Shown: positions 1 through 10,423 of the stretch, piece by piece
How the letters are laid out: each line of letters begins with the position of its first letter
Numbering within the stretch: position 1 is the stretch's first letter
NCBI GenBank assembly: GCA_032718475.1
Contig: JAUCBJ010001368.1
Coordinates: forward strand, 1 to 32,959
Direction of reading: 5' to 3'
Source of the DNA: Nemertoderma westbladi
Lineage: Eukaryota > Xenacoelomorpha > Nemertodermatida > Nemertodermatidae
DNA: 32,959 bases
Made by a program: the position numbers and the translations under genes
The notes under the pieces: generated by a model
Database searches by the model: none
What the model was told of the DNA's origin: nothing
Seen by the model: only the letters and a program-made list of their open reading frames with translations

Positions 1-1647
1 TTCGGGCTTGGTGGGTCATCAGCTTTATACACAGGAGTAATTCGGGCTTGGTGGGTCATCAGCTTTATACACAGCGAGTAATTCGGGCTTGGTGGGTCAT
101 CAGCTTTATACATAGGAGTAATTCGGGCTTGGTGGGTCATCAGCTTTCTACACAGGAGTAATTCGGGCTTGGTGGGTCATCAGCTTTATACACAGGAGTA
201 ATTCGGGCTTGGTGGGTCATCAGCTTTATACACAGGAGTAATTCGGGCTTGGTGGGTCATCAGCTTTATACACAGCGAGTAATACGGGCTTGGTGGGTCA
301 TCAGCTATATACACAGGAGTAATTCGGGTTTGGTGGGTCATCAGCTTTATACACAGGAGTAATTCGGGTTTGGTGGGTCATCAGCTTTATACACAGGAGT
401 AATTCGGGCTTGGTGGGTCATCAGCTTTATACACAGCGAGTAATTCGGGCTTGGTGGGTCATCAGCTTTATACACAGGAGTAATTCGGGCTTGGTGGGTC
501 ATCAGCTTTATACACAGGAGTAATTCGGGCTTGGTGGGTCATCAGCTTTATACACAGGAGTAATTCGGGCTTGGTGGGTCATCAGCTTTATACACAGCGA
601 GTAATTCGGGCTTGGTGGGTCATCAGCTTTATACACAGGAGTAATTCGGGCTTGGTGGGTCATCAGCTTTATACACAGGAGTAATTCGGGCTTGGTGGGT
701 CATCAGCTTTATACACAGGAGTAATTCGGGCTTGGTGGGTCATCAGCTTTATACACAGCGAGTAATTCGGGCTTGGTGGGTCATCAGCTTTATACACAGG
801 AGTAATTCGGGCTTGGTGGGTCATCAGCTTTATACACAGGAGTAATTCGGGCTTGGTGTGTCATCAGCTTTATACACAGGAGTAATTCGGGCTTGGTGGG
901 TCATCAGCTTTATACACAGGAGTAATTCGGGCTTGGTGGGTCATCAGCTTTATACACAGGAGTAATTCGGGCTTGGTGGGTCATCAGCTTTATACACAGG
1001 AGTAATTCGGGCTTGGTGGGTCATCAGCTTTATACACAGGAGTAATTCGGGCTTGGTGGGTCATCAGCTTTATACACAGCAGTAATTCGGGCTCAGTGGG
1101 TCATCAGCTTTATACACAGGAGTAATTCGGGCTTGGTGGGTCATCAGCTTTATACACAGGAGTAATTCGGGCTTGGTGGGTCATCAGCTTTATACACAGG
1201 AGTAATTCGGGCTTGGTGGCTCATCAGCTTTATACACAGCGAGTAATTCGGGCTTGGTGGGTCATCAGCTTTATACACAGGAGTAATTCGGGCTTGGTGG
1301 GTCATCAGCTTTATACACAGGAGTAATTCGGGCTTGGTGGGTCATCAGCTTTATACACAGCGAGTAATTCGGGCTTGGTGGGTCATCAGCTTTATACACA
1401 GGAGTAATTCGGGCTTGGTGGGTCATCAGCTTTATACACAGCGAGTAATTCGGGCTTGGTGGGTCATCAGCTTTATACACAGGAGTAATTCGGGCTCGGT
1501 GGGTCATCAGCTTTATACACAGCGAGTAATTCGGGCTTGGTGGGTCATCAGCTTTATACACAGCGAGTAATTCGGGCTTGCTTAAGGAGGTCGGGGTCAT
1601 CAGCTTTATACACAGGAGTAATTCGGGCTTGCTTAAGAAGGTCGGGG
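1..1647. repeat. 40/41-bp satellite array A
   Basis: About 40 head-to-tail monomers beginning TTCGGGCTTGGTGGGTCAT and ending either ACAGGAGTAA (40 bp) or ACAGCGAGTAA (41 bp). Monomers differ by only an occasional base. The array continues off the left edge. The 41-bp variant recurs near 273, 434, 595 and 756, a 161-bp spacing that equals four monomers, so part of the array has a higher-order period. The last two units carry the flanking word GCTTAAGGAGGTCGGG or GCTTAAGAAGGTCGGG, so the edge itself was duplicated. Open frames in both strands of the array are products of the period and are not genes. Confidence 0.97.
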
Positions 1648-1986
1648 AATTTCTGTGTTTGCCATGAGATGTTTATCAATTTTGATAAGTGAACTGATAT
1701 TTGTTTCGCGCCTAACTTTACAAGCTTTACTGGAAATTGATCATTGGTTGAGCTGCTTTCATTTAGTTGTAATAAATAGCCAAATAATCGAAAGATGTAG
1801 GAGCCTCCATTGTGTTGTGGTCAACATACGTTGGTCACCCCAAATCCTGTTTAAATTACTTAATAATATATTAAAATTATGTTATTACTGTCTGTATAAA
1901 TATTGAATATTGTATACATATTGAAGTAATTGAAATTTAAGCATTTTATGAAAATTGTCCCCTCTCCTCGGGTGGTCACAACACAA
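1648..1986. other. Spacer between satellite A and P450 stop
   Basis: 339 bp of AT-rich DNA lying just downstream of the minus-strand P450, so it probably holds its 3' UTR and terminator region. It is nearly identical to 10084-10423 in copy B. A small plus-strand open frame (1655-1906) is present in both copies, but it is antisense to the presumed 3' UTR, resembles nothing I know, and I do not call it a gene. I saw no canonical AATAAA on the minus strand close to the stop. Confidence 0.5.
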
Positions 1987-3447
1987 CTAATCTACTCTCG
2001 GCAGAGCTCGTATTTTATATGGTTTAGGTAAAAGTGTAAGTCCGGGAACTTGTTCATGCAAGCTGGGTAGTTCACCACTGGCAACCAGAGTAAATCTATG
2101 GAGTAGATGGCTGCTGAAGATTTTAAACTCCATTTGGGCGAGGCGTTCACCAGCGCAGATCCGAGGTCCAACTCCAAACGGAATGAATTCATCTCGCTTT
2201 CTTATAGTCGAACCGTCTTCCGATAGGAAATGCTGAGGGAAGAATTTATCGGGTTTCTCCCACACATTCGGGTCTCTTAGTATGTTCCATAAATTACCAA
2301 GAATTATATCACTGGGGTATATTGTATAGTTATTGAATTTGACTTCGCGTAGGACTTTGTGACCAACTGTTGTCGGAGCGATAACTCCAAATCTGAGAAC
2401 CTCTAACAAACAAGCCTCAAAATATGGCAACTTGGAGAAGTCGTCGATGGTTGGAAGTCTGTCTCTACCGACAACTTCATCTATTGTTCGTTGACATTTC
2501 AGCTGAATATCTGGATGTGTCACCATTATGAGGCCAAACCAGTACAATGCGCTCGTCGTTGTTTCTGATCCTGCAAGGAAAACATCTGCTATTGACTGTT
2601 CCAAGTTGAGGTCTTTATAGTAAAATGAGACATCTGGTTGCCCTAAATCAATCCACTTCTTCTCCTCTATAATATGGCAGTCAATGTAATCTCTGGGTGA
2701 TTCGAAATCAATAGACTCACGATGTTCTTTTATGATCTTTCTGAACACTTTATATATGTTTTCCAAATTTCTGTAATTATTAATATTATCACTAAGTAAT
2801 ATGTTTGATAGGAACTTCGGTATTGGGAATAATAATGGATTTATGCGAAATTGTTGATTCACTAACTTTATGAGATGGTTAAACACCTTATCTTCATAAT
2901 CAAATCTTTCAGTAAAGATAACACTACTTATGACATTAGAAACAGCTTTACCAACAATCGTATATGAATCAAATGCCTCACCATCCAGTTTATCGATCCA
3001 ATCATTCATCATACCAGCCTCTTCCACAATGCGGTCTTCGAAGCTTCTTTTACCCAGATAGAATTGTCGCAATACAGACATGAACAACTTGCGTTGATGA
3101 GACCAGACTTTTCCACTCGATAGTCCAATGCCATGTGGGTTTATTCTCCCAGGACGATGAGAAAATTGGCTACCATTTTCAACGAAAGCTTGTCTCACTA
3201 AATTAAATGAATTCAAGATAATTAAGTTATCGACAATTAGATTTAATGTAATGATATCAGAGTCGAGTTCTTTACACCATTTGGTCCAGCCTGCAGTTCT
3301 GCAACCACGGACCTTCCAACCATTGAGAAACCCTCCTATTATTGGTAACCCTGGGGGTGATGGCGGTCTATCAGCTGTAGAGCGGTTCAACAAGAAATAT
3401 ATGAATACAACAGAGCTAATGAAAATCAATATAGTCGTAAAATCCAT
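1987..3447 (-). CDS. Cytochrome P450, CYP2-clan-like (intact copy)
   Basis: A single-exon frame of 486 aa, normal length for a microsomal P450. Such enzymes are ER-anchored haem mono-oxygenases, fed electrons by NADPH-P450 reductase, acting on xenobiotics or endogenous lipids and steroids. Seen in order: a hydrophobic N-terminal anchor (residues 5-20); a proline-rich hinge PPSPPGLPIIG (28-38); helix C WxxxR (W115, R119); the oxygen-binding I-helix AGSETT (292-297); the K-helix ExxR (E349-R352); a divergent PERF-like region around KFFPQHF; and the haem loop FGVGPRICAG with the cysteine ligand at C431. The start has G at -3 and +4. The AGxET/T helix and haem loop are typical of CYP2-clan members, but I cannot name a subfamily or substrate. 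A satellite array lies about 340 bp past the stop. A broken paralogue is at 10424-11877. Confidence 0.93.
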   Translation of the reverse strand: MDFTTILIFISSVVFIYFLLNRSTADRPPSPPGLPIIGGFLNGWKVRGCRTAGWTKWCKELDSDIITLNLIVDNLIILNSFNLVRQAFVENGSQFSHRPGRINPHGIGLSSGKVWSHQRKLFMSVLRQFYLGKRSFEDRIVEEAGMMNDWIDKLDGEAFDSYTIVGKAVSNVISSVIFTERFDYEDKVFNHLIKLVNQQFRINPLLFPIPKFLSNILLSDNINNYRNLENIYKVFRKIIKEHRESIDFESPRDYIDCHIIEEKKWIDLGQPDVSFYYKDLNLEQSIADVFLAGSETTTSALYWFGLIMVTHPDIQLKCQRTIDEVVGRDRLPTIDDFSKLPYFEACLLEVLRFGVIAPTTVGHKVLREVKFNNYTIYPSDIILGNLWNILRDPNVWEKPDKFFPQHFLSEDGSTIRKRDEFIPFGVGPRICAGERLAQMEFKIFSSHLLHRFTLVASGELPSLHEQVPGLTLLPKPYKIRALPRVD

Positions 3448-5882
3448 CTCATTGATTGTATTATGGTACTACATGTACGTACAATACAATAATATAATGA
3501 TGAAATATAATATTACGACACAGTATGCTTATGCAAATAAAAGGAAGCTGTATCACTGCTACTGCACTGCTTTCATGAAGCATAGATGTAACTAACTGAA
3601 ACCTCAATGATCGAATTAGTAGGCGTAGACACCTTCAAAATAGGTACAGAGCTAAGAATTGTACTTTACTTATAATATAGCTCAAGATCAATATCAGATC
3701 AAGGCGCTAATGGAGATTTATCCTTGACTTCAAATGTTGTCAAATATCTCAGAAAGTGTTCTACTGTTGTTTTGATGGTGTCTACCTCCACTAAATCAAT
3801 TATTGTGGATCGAATGAGCTTAATATCGGTGCAATAGGAGCACACCAGAAGTTATATAGCCCTAACTCAAATGGGGCATAAAATGTTCTTCGGGAGGCTT
3901 GAGTGCGAAGCTAGACCTACTATAATAGTATAACAAAATACAATAAAATTGTAGTAGGTCATGGTGAAGCTCGGAAAAAGATGACTGGAACCGTTTTTGT
4001 TTGATATTTATTTTATTTATAGTGCTTTATCAATAATTTGAAGCAAGCTGAAGGAAGCTGGTCCCCTCTTGTGATTCTATATAATTCCGCCTGTATCGCG
4101 TCAAATTTCAAAATTGTAGTGCCCGTGACTTTTCTCTGAGCACTGTGCCATATTTGTAATCCACAAATTCACAACATAACGAGAAAAAAAATCTTCACCC
4201 CGCCCTTCTATTGTGCAGTGCGAGTACTGATGTGTGTTGAGAGTTCTTCTCCGCATCAACCTGCTGTCTCTAATAGTAATAGCTGCCACCAGCCACAAAA
4301 TGTTATACTTTTTATACATTCTTCTCTACCTACAGTTATAAAATATTTCCATTTTCTAATAAAGTTAATAGTTTAAAGTTAAACCCACTAAACCCAGATA
4401 TGGTGTTTGTGGTCATTTTGCTCCATAACCATTGTTTGATCTATTCCCAATCACCTTCTTCACCACCATATCTCAGAGATTGACGATGATAATATTTCGT
4501 TTGGGTGGATCTATATGATTTTCATTTTTCATTTCATTCTATTAACTCCGGCCAAACTTTTATTTTTCAAACACCTCAATGCCCAGCTTTCAAAAATTAT
4601 ATTTTCAAAATTCTGTGCCGGTTACTTTTTGAATAATTTGCTTAAATATAATTAAATTAAAATCTACCAAAGGAGGCTTTTTGAATTATATTCTAAAATA
4701 TTATTGAATATATTAATATTACATTGCGGAACTACCTGATATGATAACCAACTCATCTTACTCATTTTATTGCCGTGATCTTAAACTCATTCAAACCGCA
4801 ATGGGTTGTTTTAAAAAACAGGCCTACTGTAGAGGCCTTCAAAACTATAATATAGATGAGTGATAGGTTCTCGAGATATGCAATTAAGTAATTTTACTCA
4901 CATAATATTTCGAAACAAATATTACTGTATTATATTACTTACTATACTATACTAACTCTGAGGGGAACAAAGTTACCATTGCATGGGTGCCTAGCAACCA
5001 CTAATAAGAACCAGCGCCAAAAGCTTAAATACGGTATTATTGTTTGGATTTGATGTATGAGAGGCAACACTCTTTGTACTATGTGGGGCGAGCCACGAAA
5101 GTAAGCGAGCTTAGCATACAGGTACCACTACCTCAATCGGTGTGTCAGTTGTTCTGTTGTGTCCAATTTTAAACGTTAATAACTCAGCCAAATGTTAATG
5201 AAATGTAACCAAACTTGGTACACATGTAATCTGGTAAAAGTTTAGAAATTTTCCAAGTTGAATTTCCGTGTGGCCTACAAGAAGCTAAGATAATAGCAGT
5301 TAATTAGTTAATTAAGTTGATTAGGGTAAAAACAGCATTTTCAACCTGCCTCTTAAAGGATATTAATTATTTTATAGTATAAGATTTAAATAATTATACT
5401 TAAAAATTATATAACTGTATTCCCGATACCCCATTCCATTATAGTTTTTAATTATTTTAAGAGAATTGCTTTAAGAAATGTGTTTTTAATTGATCTAAAC
5501 GTAATTAACTTATTAAAATGCCCTGTCTCCAGCTATACTTCCATAGCTCCCCCATTCCTTGGCATGCTTGCTAGCATAGCTGGGAAGGGGAACCAGTCCA
5601 ACCACCTCATCACTACTCAAAGGCAGCATAGGCAGCAAAGGCAGACTAATAAGCCAGCTTGGTTATTGTGTTTATCTTACAAAATGATTGGCCCAGTAGG
5701 CCTACTTAATCATTATTGTTTAGAATAATTAGCTAAATAATTTCGTTGAGGTGTTGACATGATAAATTAATATCTCAGTATTAATACTATCGGCATAAGG
5801 TAAGTTTTATACCATGGTGTGGGGTAACTTAGGACATTTTCGAAAAGTTTACTATTTTCATTTCCAAATTGAAAAGTAACCA
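3448..5882. other. Non-coding AT-rich region, copy A
   Basis: About 2.4 kb upstream of the P450 with no convincing gene. It would include the P450 promoter. It repeats almost unchanged at 12457-14900 in copy B. Visible structure: a hairpin near 3928-3956 (GACCTACTA against TAGTAGGTC); AGGCCTACTGTAGAGGCCT near 4820; a transposon-terminus-like word GTGGGGCGAGCCACGAA at 5083-5099, which matches the outer end of the MITE at 12440-12456 read outward; and long AT-rich tracts. Short open frames here (for example 4101-4319 and 5480-5728) have no recognisable domain. Confidence 0.6.
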
Positions 5883-6157
5883 ACATAACCTAACAAACCT
5901 AACCAATATAACGGTGTACAGATAAACCAACCTAACCAACATAACGGTGTGCAGATATACCAACCTAACCAACATAACGGTATACACATACACCAACCTA
6001 ACCAACATAACAGTGTACAGAAGATATACCAACCTAACCAACATAACGGTGTACAGATATAACCAACCTAACCAACATAACGGTGTACAAACATACCAAC
6101 CTAACCAACACAACGGTGTACAGATATACCAACCTAACCAACATAACGGTGTAGAGA
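5883..6157. repeat. 33-bp minisatellite, copy A (short allele)
   Basis: About eight tandem units of roughly 33 bp sharing the core CCAACCTAACCAACATAACG followed by a GTGTACAGAT-type linker. Some linkers carry small insertions (AGAAGATAT, ATATAACC). The same array is about three times longer in copy B (14935-15812). A single isolated unit occurs further right in both copies (around 6898-6930 and 21525-21552). Frames such as the 115-aa minus-strand one are repeat translations. Confidence 0.93.
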
Positions 6158-6167
6158 TACAACGGTG

Positions 6168-6292
6168 TGCGGACACTTCCCCCCGGACAGTCCCCCCCCC
6201 CCCCCCCCCCCCCGTTCAAGTATGACACTTCCCCCTGGACACTTCCCCCCAGACACTTCCCTCCCCGGACACTCCCCCCCCCCCCCCCCCCC
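6168..6292. repeat. C-rich minisatellite with poly-C tracts, copy A
   Basis: Imperfect repeats of GGACACTTCCCCC, interrupted by pure C runs of 22 (6192-6213) and 19 (6274-6292). The counterpart in copy B (15829-15937) has only the second long run (21 C). The complementary strand is G-rich and could form quadruplexes. It abuts the 33-bp minisatellite. Confidence 0.9.
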
Positions 6293-8074
6293 GACTGTTC
6301 TTAACTTCGCACATTCGTATTTTTCATTTTGTAAGGTAAACGGACCGCTTGTATCCAGACTTTGAAACAATTATTTATTAATTAGATGACTTACAAATTC
6401 CATCCCCCAAATGATATACTGTTTTTATTAACTATAGAATTATAATAATTAATTGTTTTAATTATATGTATTATTATGTAATAGTATTCTTCAAATTGTA
6501 GCAGATGGGGATGAATATTATTGTTGCAATCATAATTATACCTCTCCAGGGTAAAATATTATAATAATATAATATTAAATAAGAATTAAATAAGAATTAT
6601 ATAATATTGTAGTAATTTATATATTAATTTGGTTAACATTCAATACAGCTCCTACTTTAGGCTTAGTCAATTTATTATCTGACTATACAAACATGAATTA
6701 ATGATTTCAAAATGTTTCAAAAAGTCTTTCAACACGGGCACACAGGGAAATGCCGGGGTTTGGGGGCGAGAGCCCCCAACAAAAGAAGCGGGGGTTTGGG
6801 GGCGGCAGCCTCCAATTAAAAGAAAAACAAACAAAATTTCACTAGAAAAATGTTTCTTTTATAATTGTGAAAAACTTACCTACCGGTGTATATATATATA
6901 TACCAACCTAACCAACATATCGGTGTACAGATACACAGATACACAGATACATTTTTTAACGTTTTGTCTGTGTCTGTCGTCAGTCTGTCTCTCCAGTTGT
7001 CAGTTGAAGGCTCAAATATTATAATTCAGTAAATATTTTCATTTCATAGCCTAGTTTCTTTTATATATTCTGATAACTAAATAGAGAATAGAGTCACAAC
7101 GAAGTATGAAAAATCTAATCTTATTTTTTTCCTTCGGATACTCTTACCGCGGAAACTTTCGATAATAATAATAAGTAGAAATAATAATTAAAGATAGATA
7201 AGTAAATAATAAACATTTCAATTGTTGCTGATACAAAATCAGTCCAGTAATTGCGGGTATATACGACATTTCACGTGGTATACTTTTTGTGCCTAAGGGA
7301 AACCATGTCTTTCGCTCAGAACTTTCAAATGAAACCGAACGTACAAAGAATTTTTCAATAAATTTAGAGGTTCAATTTCAATTAAGAGGTTCTTATACAC
7401 CACATTTAACCTCAACTACACCATCTCCTGGAATACTGTCCGGCAAAACAATTGACCGCAAGTGAAATAATGTATACTGTAGTTTATTGTTTTGGTTAGA
7501 AAATACTACCACGTTAACCTGCTCCTTTCCCTTAATGTTTTTATTTAAATTAAATTAATTTTTCAAACCCACTAAAATTTATTTTGTGTTTGCGGTCAAT
7601 CCGCGCCATTGTCTCTAGTTTATAAAATGTATCAACCCGACAGCTTAGGTGGTAGGCCAGCTGATGGAATTGTAAGCACTGGGCCGTTCAAATGTTTTAT
7701 AGGTTGATGATAATGAATGAAGAGGGACCCAACTAACACTACGTTTGTCTATGGACGGTCTCCTTATAGCCAGCTTGCTGGCTTTTCTAGTTGAATCATA
7801 TTATTCTTCAACCAATAATTTACTCTTTTAGACGAATTAGTGCGTTTTTTTTGCCGGAATAACAAATTTTGTCGACGTTCTGTGCGAGATTGGCGATATT
7901 TGAAAAGATTCTGAGGCACAAATACTGTATGTTGCTCAAATTACTGAATAGCCCAAATAAAAAAGTTGGTGCATACTCGGCGAGTTGAAATCGGTGAAAT
8001 TCGACTTTAAATTTTCAAAACCGCCATTTTTCAGTTACCCCGTGATCGAAACGCCACAAAAACTATACACTCTT
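6293..8074. other. Non-coding right flank of copy A, holding the empty gypsy site
   Basis: About 1.8 kb with no recognisable gene. It contains the uninterrupted site CAATACAGCTCCTACTTT at about 6641-6658, which in copy B is split by the gypsy element at GCTCC. It also has a G-rich hairpin pair (6753-6808), a lone 33-bp minisatellite unit (around 6898-6930), and a block near 7484-7540 (GTTTATTGTTTTGGTTAGAAA followed by CCTGCTCCTTTCCC) that recurs at 31397-31649. Confidence 0.65.
6753..6808. repeat. Paired G-rich hairpins, copy A
   Basis: Two successive words of the type CGGGGGTTTGGGGGCGGCAGCC, the first followed by a perfect GGGGGC-GAGA-GCCCCC stem-loop. Four G runs of four or five lie within about 50 bases, so a G-quadruplex is also possible. 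The block stands out from its AT-rich surroundings. The same pair lies at 21376-21431 in copy B. Its function is unknown; it could be a remnant of a mobile element. Confidence 0.6.
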
Positions 8075-8210
8075 CTATTTTTTCTAAATCTAAACTGCCT
8101 ATTTGTCAATATGAAGTGAAATAAATGAGGACAATTGGTCATATAAAAATTTTTCAAATATCTTGCTAAATACCGGCAGGATAGAAAAGGGTCGGTAGTT
8201 TCCCGGTTCA
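8075..8210. other. Junction between duplicated blocks
   Basis: 136 bp that follow the end of copy A homology and lead into the first degenerate monomer of satellite B (TGGGTCATCAAATTTATACA). This is presumably the left end of copy B, whose counterpart in copy A lies beyond the left edge. A minus-strand frame spanning 8035-8301 is a mixture of this junction and satellite translation, and I do not accept it as a gene. Confidence 0.6.
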
Positions 8211-10083
8211 AGTGGGTCATCAAATTTATACACAGCGAGTAATTCGGGCTTGGTGGGTCATCAGCTTTATACGCAGGAGTAATTCGGGCTTGGTGGGTCA
8301 TCAGCTTTATACACAGGAGTAATTCGGGCTTGGTGGGTAATCAGCTTTATACACAGCGAGTAATTCGGGCTTGGTGGGTCATCAGCTTTATACACAGCGA
8401 GTAATTCGGGCTTGGTGGGTCATCAGCTTTATACACAGCGAGTAATTCGGGCTTGGTGGGTCATCAGCTTTATACACAGCGAGTAATTCGGGCTTGGTGG
8501 GTCATCAGCTTTATACACAGGAGTAATTCGGGCTTGGTGGGTCATCAGCTTTATACACAGCGAGTAATTCGGGCTTTGTGGGTCATCAGCTTTATACACA
8601 GCGAGTAATTCGGGCTTGGTGGGTCATCAGCTTTATACACAGGAGTAATTGGGGCTTGGTGGGTCATCAGCTTTATACACAGGAGTAATTCGGGCTTGGT
8701 GGGTCATCAGGTTTATACACAGCGAGTAATTCGGGCTTGGTGGGTCATCAGATTTATACACAGCGAGTAATTCGGGCTTTGTGGGTCATCAGCGTTATAC
8801 ACAGCGAGTAATTCGGGCTTGGTGGGTCATCAGCTTTATACACAGCGAGTAATTCGGGCTTGGTGGGTCATCAGCTTTATACACAGGAGTAATTCGGGCT
8901 TGGTGGGTCATCAGCTTTATACACAGGAGTAATTCGGGCTTGGTGGGTCATCAGCTTTATACACAGGAGTAATTCGGGCTTGGTGGGTCATCAGCTTTAT
9001 ACACAGGAGTAATTCGGGCTTGGTGGGTCATCAGCTTTATACACAGCGAGTAATTCGGGCTTGGTGGGTCATCAGCTTTATACACAGCGAGTAATTCGGG
9101 CTTGGTGGGTCATCAGCTTTATACACAGGATTAATTCTGGCTTGGTGGGTCATCAGCTTTATACACAGGAGTAATTCGGGCTTGGTGGGTCATCAGCTTT
9201 ATACACAGGAGTAATTCGGGCTTGATGGGTCATCAGCTTTATACACAGCGAGTAATTCGGGCTTGGTGGGTCATCAGCTTTATACACAGGAGTAATTCGG
9301 GCTGGGTGGGTCATCAGCTTTATACACAGCGAGTAATTCGGGCTTGGTGGGTCATCAGCTTTATACACAGGAGTAATTCGGGCTTGGTGGGTCATCAGCT
9401 TTATACACAGGAGTAATTCGGGCTTGGTGGGTCATCAGCTTTATACACAGCGAGTAATTCGGGCTTGGTGGGTCATCAGCTTTATACACAGGAGTAATTC
9501 GGGCTTGGTGGATCATCAGCTTTATACACAGGAGTAATTCGGGCTTGGTGGGTCATAAGCTTTATACACAGGAGAAATTCGGGCTTGGTGGGTCATCAGC
9601 TTTATACACAGGAGTAATTCGGGCTTGGTGGATCATCAGCTTTATACACAGGAGTAATTCGGGCTTGGTGGGTCATCAGCTTTATACACAGGAGTATTTC
9701 GGGCTTGGTGGGTCATCAGCTTTATACACAGGAGTAATTCGGGCTTGGTGGGTCATCAGCTTTATACACAGCGAGTAATTCGGGCTTGGTGGGTCATCAG
9801 CTTTATACACAGGAGTAATTCGGGCTTGGTGGGTCATCAGCTTTATACACAGCGAGTAATTCGGGCTTGGTGGGTCATCAGCTTTATACACAGGAGTAAT
9901 TCGGGCTTGGTGGGTCATCAGCTTTATACACAGGAGTATTTCGGGCTTGGTGGGTCATCAGCTTTATACACAGGAGTAATTCGGGCTTGGTGGATCATCA
10001 GCTTTATACACAGCGAGTAATTCGGGCTTGGTGGGTCATCAGCTTTATACAGGAGTAATTCGGGCTTGCTTAAGGAGGTCGGG
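8211..10083. repeat. 40/41-bp satellite array B
   Basis: About 46 monomers of the same family as array A, bounded on the left by a degenerate unit and on the right by GCTTAAGGAGGTCGGG. The 41-bp type (ACAGCGAGTAA) is common in the left half, and 40-bp units dominate further right. The final monomer lacks four bases (TATACAGGAG). Private variants such as TCATAAGC and GGAGAAATT occur once. As in copy A, it ends about 340 bp from the P450 stop. Confidence 0.97.
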
Positions 10084-10423
10084 GAATTTCTGTGTTTGCC
10101 ATGAGATGTTTATTAATTTTGATAAGTGAACTGATATTTGTTTCGCGCCTAACTTTAAAAGCTTTACTGGAAATTGATCATTGGTTGAGCTGCTTTCATT
10201 TAGTTGTAATAAATAGCCAAATAATCGAAAGATGTAGGAGCCTCCATTGTGTTGTGGTCAACATACGTTGGTCACCCCAAATCCTGTTTAAATTACTTAA
10301 TAATATATTAAAATTATGTTATTACTGTCTGTATAAATATTGAATATTGTATACATATTGAAGTAATTGAAATTTAAGCATTTTATGAAAATTGCCCCCT
10401 CTCCTCGGGTGGTCACAACACAA
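10084..10423. other. Spacer between satellite B and P450 pseudogene
   Basis: Near-identical counterpart of 1648-1986, presumed former 3' UTR of the P450 pseudogene. No gene is seen. Confidence 0.5.

Larger units (their letters stand above)
1..8074. repeat. Segmental tandem duplication, copy A (left-truncated)
   Basis: This block aligns by eye, in the same order and orientation, with 8211-22690: satellite, P450, non-coding DNA, 33-bp minisatellite, C-rich minisatellite and right flank. Homology ends at the word ACTATACACTCTT (ending at 8074 here and at 22690 in copy B). Substitutions between the P450 copies are about 20 in 1.46 kb by hand count, so the duplication is fairly young. Copy A lacks the MITE-like insertion (copy B 11919-12456), the gypsy element (16410-21271) and a stretch of about 120 bp (16006-16130). 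Its left end lies outside the window. Confidence 0.92.

Noticed and set aside
1271-1600. Open frames of 78-109 aa on both strands of the satellite arrays (also 9159-9395, 9545-10020)
   Set aside because: They are translations of the 40/41-bp monomer, in several frames, with no start context, domain or unique sequence.
1655-1906. 83-aa frame conserved in both duplicated copies (also 10092-10343)
   Set aside because: Conservation is explained by the recent duplication. It is antisense to the P450 3' region and matches no known family.
5883-6157. Possible telomere-like array (CCTAACC words)
   Set aside because: The true period is about 33 bp with a complex unit. There is no pure TTAGG or TTAGGG run, and the array lies inside a gene-bearing duplication.
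1-10083. CRISPR-like array suggested by regular short repeats
   Set aside because: Units are contiguous without unique spacers, and the context is an animal genome with no cas genes.
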